A stretch of DNA of 6,463 nt, taken from NCBI GenBank assembly GCA_903904495.1, contig CAIVCU010000366.1:1-6463 (forward strand), in the 5' to 3' direction. The notes under the pieces were generated by a model. That model was not told the origin of the DNA. It saw only the letters and a program-made list of their open reading frames with translations, and made no database searches. The stretch comes from an uncultured Chlorobiaceae bacterium. GTDB taxonomy: Bacteria > Bacteroidota > Chlorobiia > Chlorobiales > Chlorobiaceae. Shown here one piece after another: positions 5,116 to 6,463 of this stretch. The translations under genes were made by a program, and so were the position numbers. Every line of letters begins with the position of its first letter. The stretch's first letter is position 1.

Positions 5116-6042
5116 TCATTTACATTTTATCTCAGTGAAAATATTTTTGATGTTGAAGTACTGCATCGTCTTGAAAAACCGGAAGTATTGGTTCTTGTGG
5201 ACCGTGTGAATGATCATTTTGAACTCTTCAGGGGGTACCCATCCCTCCAGCTGGTACCTGTCATAGATTCCCTTCAGGCGTAGGATGTTTTCCTTTTCCC
5301 ATGCATCTTTTTTGAACATAGATGCGTTTGCCAGCCGCATACGTTCGCTGATGGCATAGCCAATAAGCTTGTGCCAGTGTTGCCGGGAATGAAGCTGTAT
5401 TGCCCCGTATCTCCGCAGTAGGCTATATACGCCGTTGGAAACAAAGATGAATTCCAAAGCACCGGCCAGGTAGCTGTTGTAATCGCGTTGGATAATCATC
5501 TGATATTCGGCTTCCGATGGCTTAACTAAGCGTGGAGCTTCAGCCGGCGGATCGATCATTGCTTTTATCTCATCACCGGTCTTCCGGTAGATATCCTGTT
5601 TGTATTTGAGATAGGCCCGGAGTACGTCCCCCATGAATTCAGCATTGAGCTCTTTGTTGTAGTGCCGGTAGACTTCATCGAACTCTCCCTGATTATTGAG
5701 GTAGAAAGCATGTCTGATCTCATTTGTTGTGAGCGTAATGAACTGGGGAGCTGACAGCAGGAATAGCTTTAATACCCGTACCTGCAGGTGCAAGCTCTCC
5801 CCGGTATGCATGATGGCACCGGTTAGAATTTTGATCTCCTGAAAGATGGAAATGAGCTCATCATGCAGGTTATCATCATTCAACCACTTCAGCATAGGTG
5901 AATTCAGTTCGTTGCGAATTACCTGTGTTTCCACGACGCTTAAGCGCTTCGAGTTCATCAATTGTTGCACCCCCTTTTCGTATAGCTGCAGGCGCTGTTC
6001 CTGTCTTTCCTTTGGAACTATCTGTATTGCCGTTGATCCCAT
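5116..6042 (-). CDS. Probable phage replication-module protein, function unknown
   Basis: A 308-residue soluble protein that I cannot assign to a named family. The middle (about 100-150) has the pattern FITLTTNEIRHAFYLNNQG, then HYNKELNAEF and VLRAYLKYKQ, which I associate loosely with uncharacterised proteins of Bacteroidota phage replication modules. A linker (about 157-175, with DPPAEAPR) separates this from a C-terminal helical, aromatic part (YGAIQLHSRQHWHKLIGYAI; RFFKTMQYFNIKNIF). No Walker, polymerase or nuclease motif is seen. The ATG at 6042 has a weak AGG about 9 bases upstream but overlaps the previous gene out of frame by 167 bases. Alternative starts are Met29 (5958, with AGGGGG about 11 bases upstream) and Met50 (5895), which would reduce the overlap to 83 or 20 bases. 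I keep the longest. The DnaA-like gene follows after one base. Confidence 0.75.
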   Translation of the reverse strand: MGSTAIQIVPKERQEQRLQLYEKGVQQLMNSKRLSVVETQVIRNELNSPMLKWLNDDNLHDELISIFQEIKILTGAIMHTGESLHLQVRVLKLFLLSAPQFITLTTNEIRHAFYLNNQGEFDEVYRHYNKELNAEFMGDVLRAYLKYKQDIYRKTGDEIKAMIDPPAEAPRLVKPSEAEYQMIIQRDYNSYLAGALEFIFVSNGVYSLLRRYGAIQLHSRQHWHKLIGYAISERMRLANASMFKKDAWEKENILRLKGIYDRYQLEGWVPPEEFKMIIHTVHKNQYFRFFKTMQYFNIKNIFTEIKCK

Positions 6043-6463
6043 TTTTTACCTGGCTTAAAATGTTAGTTAATTCGCTGTTGATATCTACCAGCCGGAGCCT
6101 GCCTTGAAGAAACACTGTCAGATGCTGCCAGTTGTCCAAGATCAGATTCCAGCTTTCAATGACCTTTTCGGGTACCTGCTCATCAGTCAGCATTTTGTTT
6201 TTCGTTTTGACCTGAGTCGTGAGGTAAGCGATAATGTTTTTCATGGCCGTACCCTGGGCGCCGTCAATCTTCGCACCGTTATCCGTTCGCTTCCGGATGA
6301 ACGCATCGTATTGCCCGATGCAGGCCGTGTAAAGCGGATTTTTTTCTTTCGAATTTTTTTTATTTTTTTTAAAAGAAGTTTTTGGAGGATCAGTAGACGG
6401 GCCTGATTCGTTAGAATCAGGAAAGGAAGGTTTCGTCAAAACCGCCGACCGAAAGAAAAGCAT
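5876..6463 (-). CDS. Probable phage replication-module protein (possibly 5'-partial), function unknown
   Basis: The reading frame reaches the window edge, where an ATG falls exactly on the last three bases. It may be a start or an internal Met of a longer protein. Residues 1-42 look like a linker rather than a folded start: Pro/Ser/Asp-rich, then KKNKKNSKEKN. This favours a missing N-terminal domain. Residues about 43-142 form a compact, mostly helical domain with YTACIGQYDAFIRKRT, AKIDGAQGTAMKNIIAYL, SWNLILDNWQHL and LRLVDINSELTNILSQVKNG. I associate this pattern with C-terminal domains of Bacteroidota phage replication proteins but have no family name. A Gly/Ser/Thr-rich linker follows, then a charged tail (TIDELEALKRRG) ending in TEFTYAEVVE. 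The last 167 bases overlap the next gene out of frame. The lysine-rich region is encoded by long A-runs. Confidence 0.7.
   Translation of the reverse strand: MLFFRSAVLTKPSFPDSNESGPSTDPPKTSFKKNKKNSKEKNPLYTACIGQYDAFIRKRTDNGAKIDGAQGTAMKNIIAYLTTQVKTKNKMLTDEQVPEKVIESWNLILDNWQHLTVFLQGRLRLVDINSELTNILSQVKNGINGNTDSSKGKTGTAPAAIRKGGATIDELEALKRRGNTGNSQRTEFTYAEVVE
6339..6370 (-). repeat. A-rich homopolymer tract in the first gene (A8-T-A8 and A7)
   Basis: Read on the minus strand the coding sequence contains AAAAAAAA, T, AAAAAAAA (6370-6354) and, 8 bases later, a run of seven A (6345-6339). They encode lysines and asparagines between residues about 31 and 43, at the border between the linker and the folded domain. 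Such runs are prone to polymerase slippage, so they could allow transcriptional frameshifting or length variation. They may simply reflect a flexible Lys-rich linker. Confidence 0.6.

Noticed and set aside
6104..6406. 100-residue plus-strand reading frame at the right end
   Set aside because: It lies opposite the first minus-strand gene; its Phe-rich end (FFFRIFFIFFKR) is just the complement of the A-runs.

Overview
The window looks like part of a double-stranded DNA phage or prophage from a Bacteroidota host (Chitinophaga/Sphingobacterium-like, by inference). Every gene I can support is on the minus strand, so transcription runs from the high coordinates to the low ones. The host guess rests on three things: AT-rich leaders with little or no Shine-Dalgarno, two TAnnTTTG-type -7 elements, and proteins whose general look I associate with Bacteroidota prophages. 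No similarity search was possible. Family calls come from motifs read by eye.

In transcription order, 6463-2575 holds a tightly packed early (replication and nucleic-acid metabolism) operon. It begins with an uncharacterised replication-module-type protein that is possibly 5'-truncated at the window edge. A second unknown helical protein overlaps it out of frame by 167 bases. Next come a small protein that is essentially a free-standing DnaA domain IV, a 63-residue unknown, an ASCH-domain protein, a DUF1643 protein, a RuvC-type resolvase with a D-E-H-D active site, and a 114-residue helical protein. Most junctions are 1-4 base start/stop overlaps (TAATG, ATGA, TGATG), which implies one mRNA and coupled translation.

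A gap of about 313 bases (2262-2574) carries no credible gene. It holds two candidate minus-strand promoters, one abutting a GAGA-loop palindrome. It may mark the boundary between the early operon and the packaging side.

Below it (2261-1) lie a ParB-N-domain/beta-class DNA adenine methyltransferase fusion with an unusual internal tandem duplication around motif VIII, a 79-residue unknown preceded by a start-proximal hairpin, and a probable terminase small subunit running off the left edge. ParB-methyltransferase followed by terminase is a familiar phage order.

The most interesting points are the duplicated methyltransferase motif VIII, the isolated DnaA domain IV, the long out-of-frame overlap at the start of the operon, the glycosylase-like motif pattern of the DUF1643 protein, and the ASCH-DUF1643-resolvase cassette. 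I do not see a clear, wholly new system.
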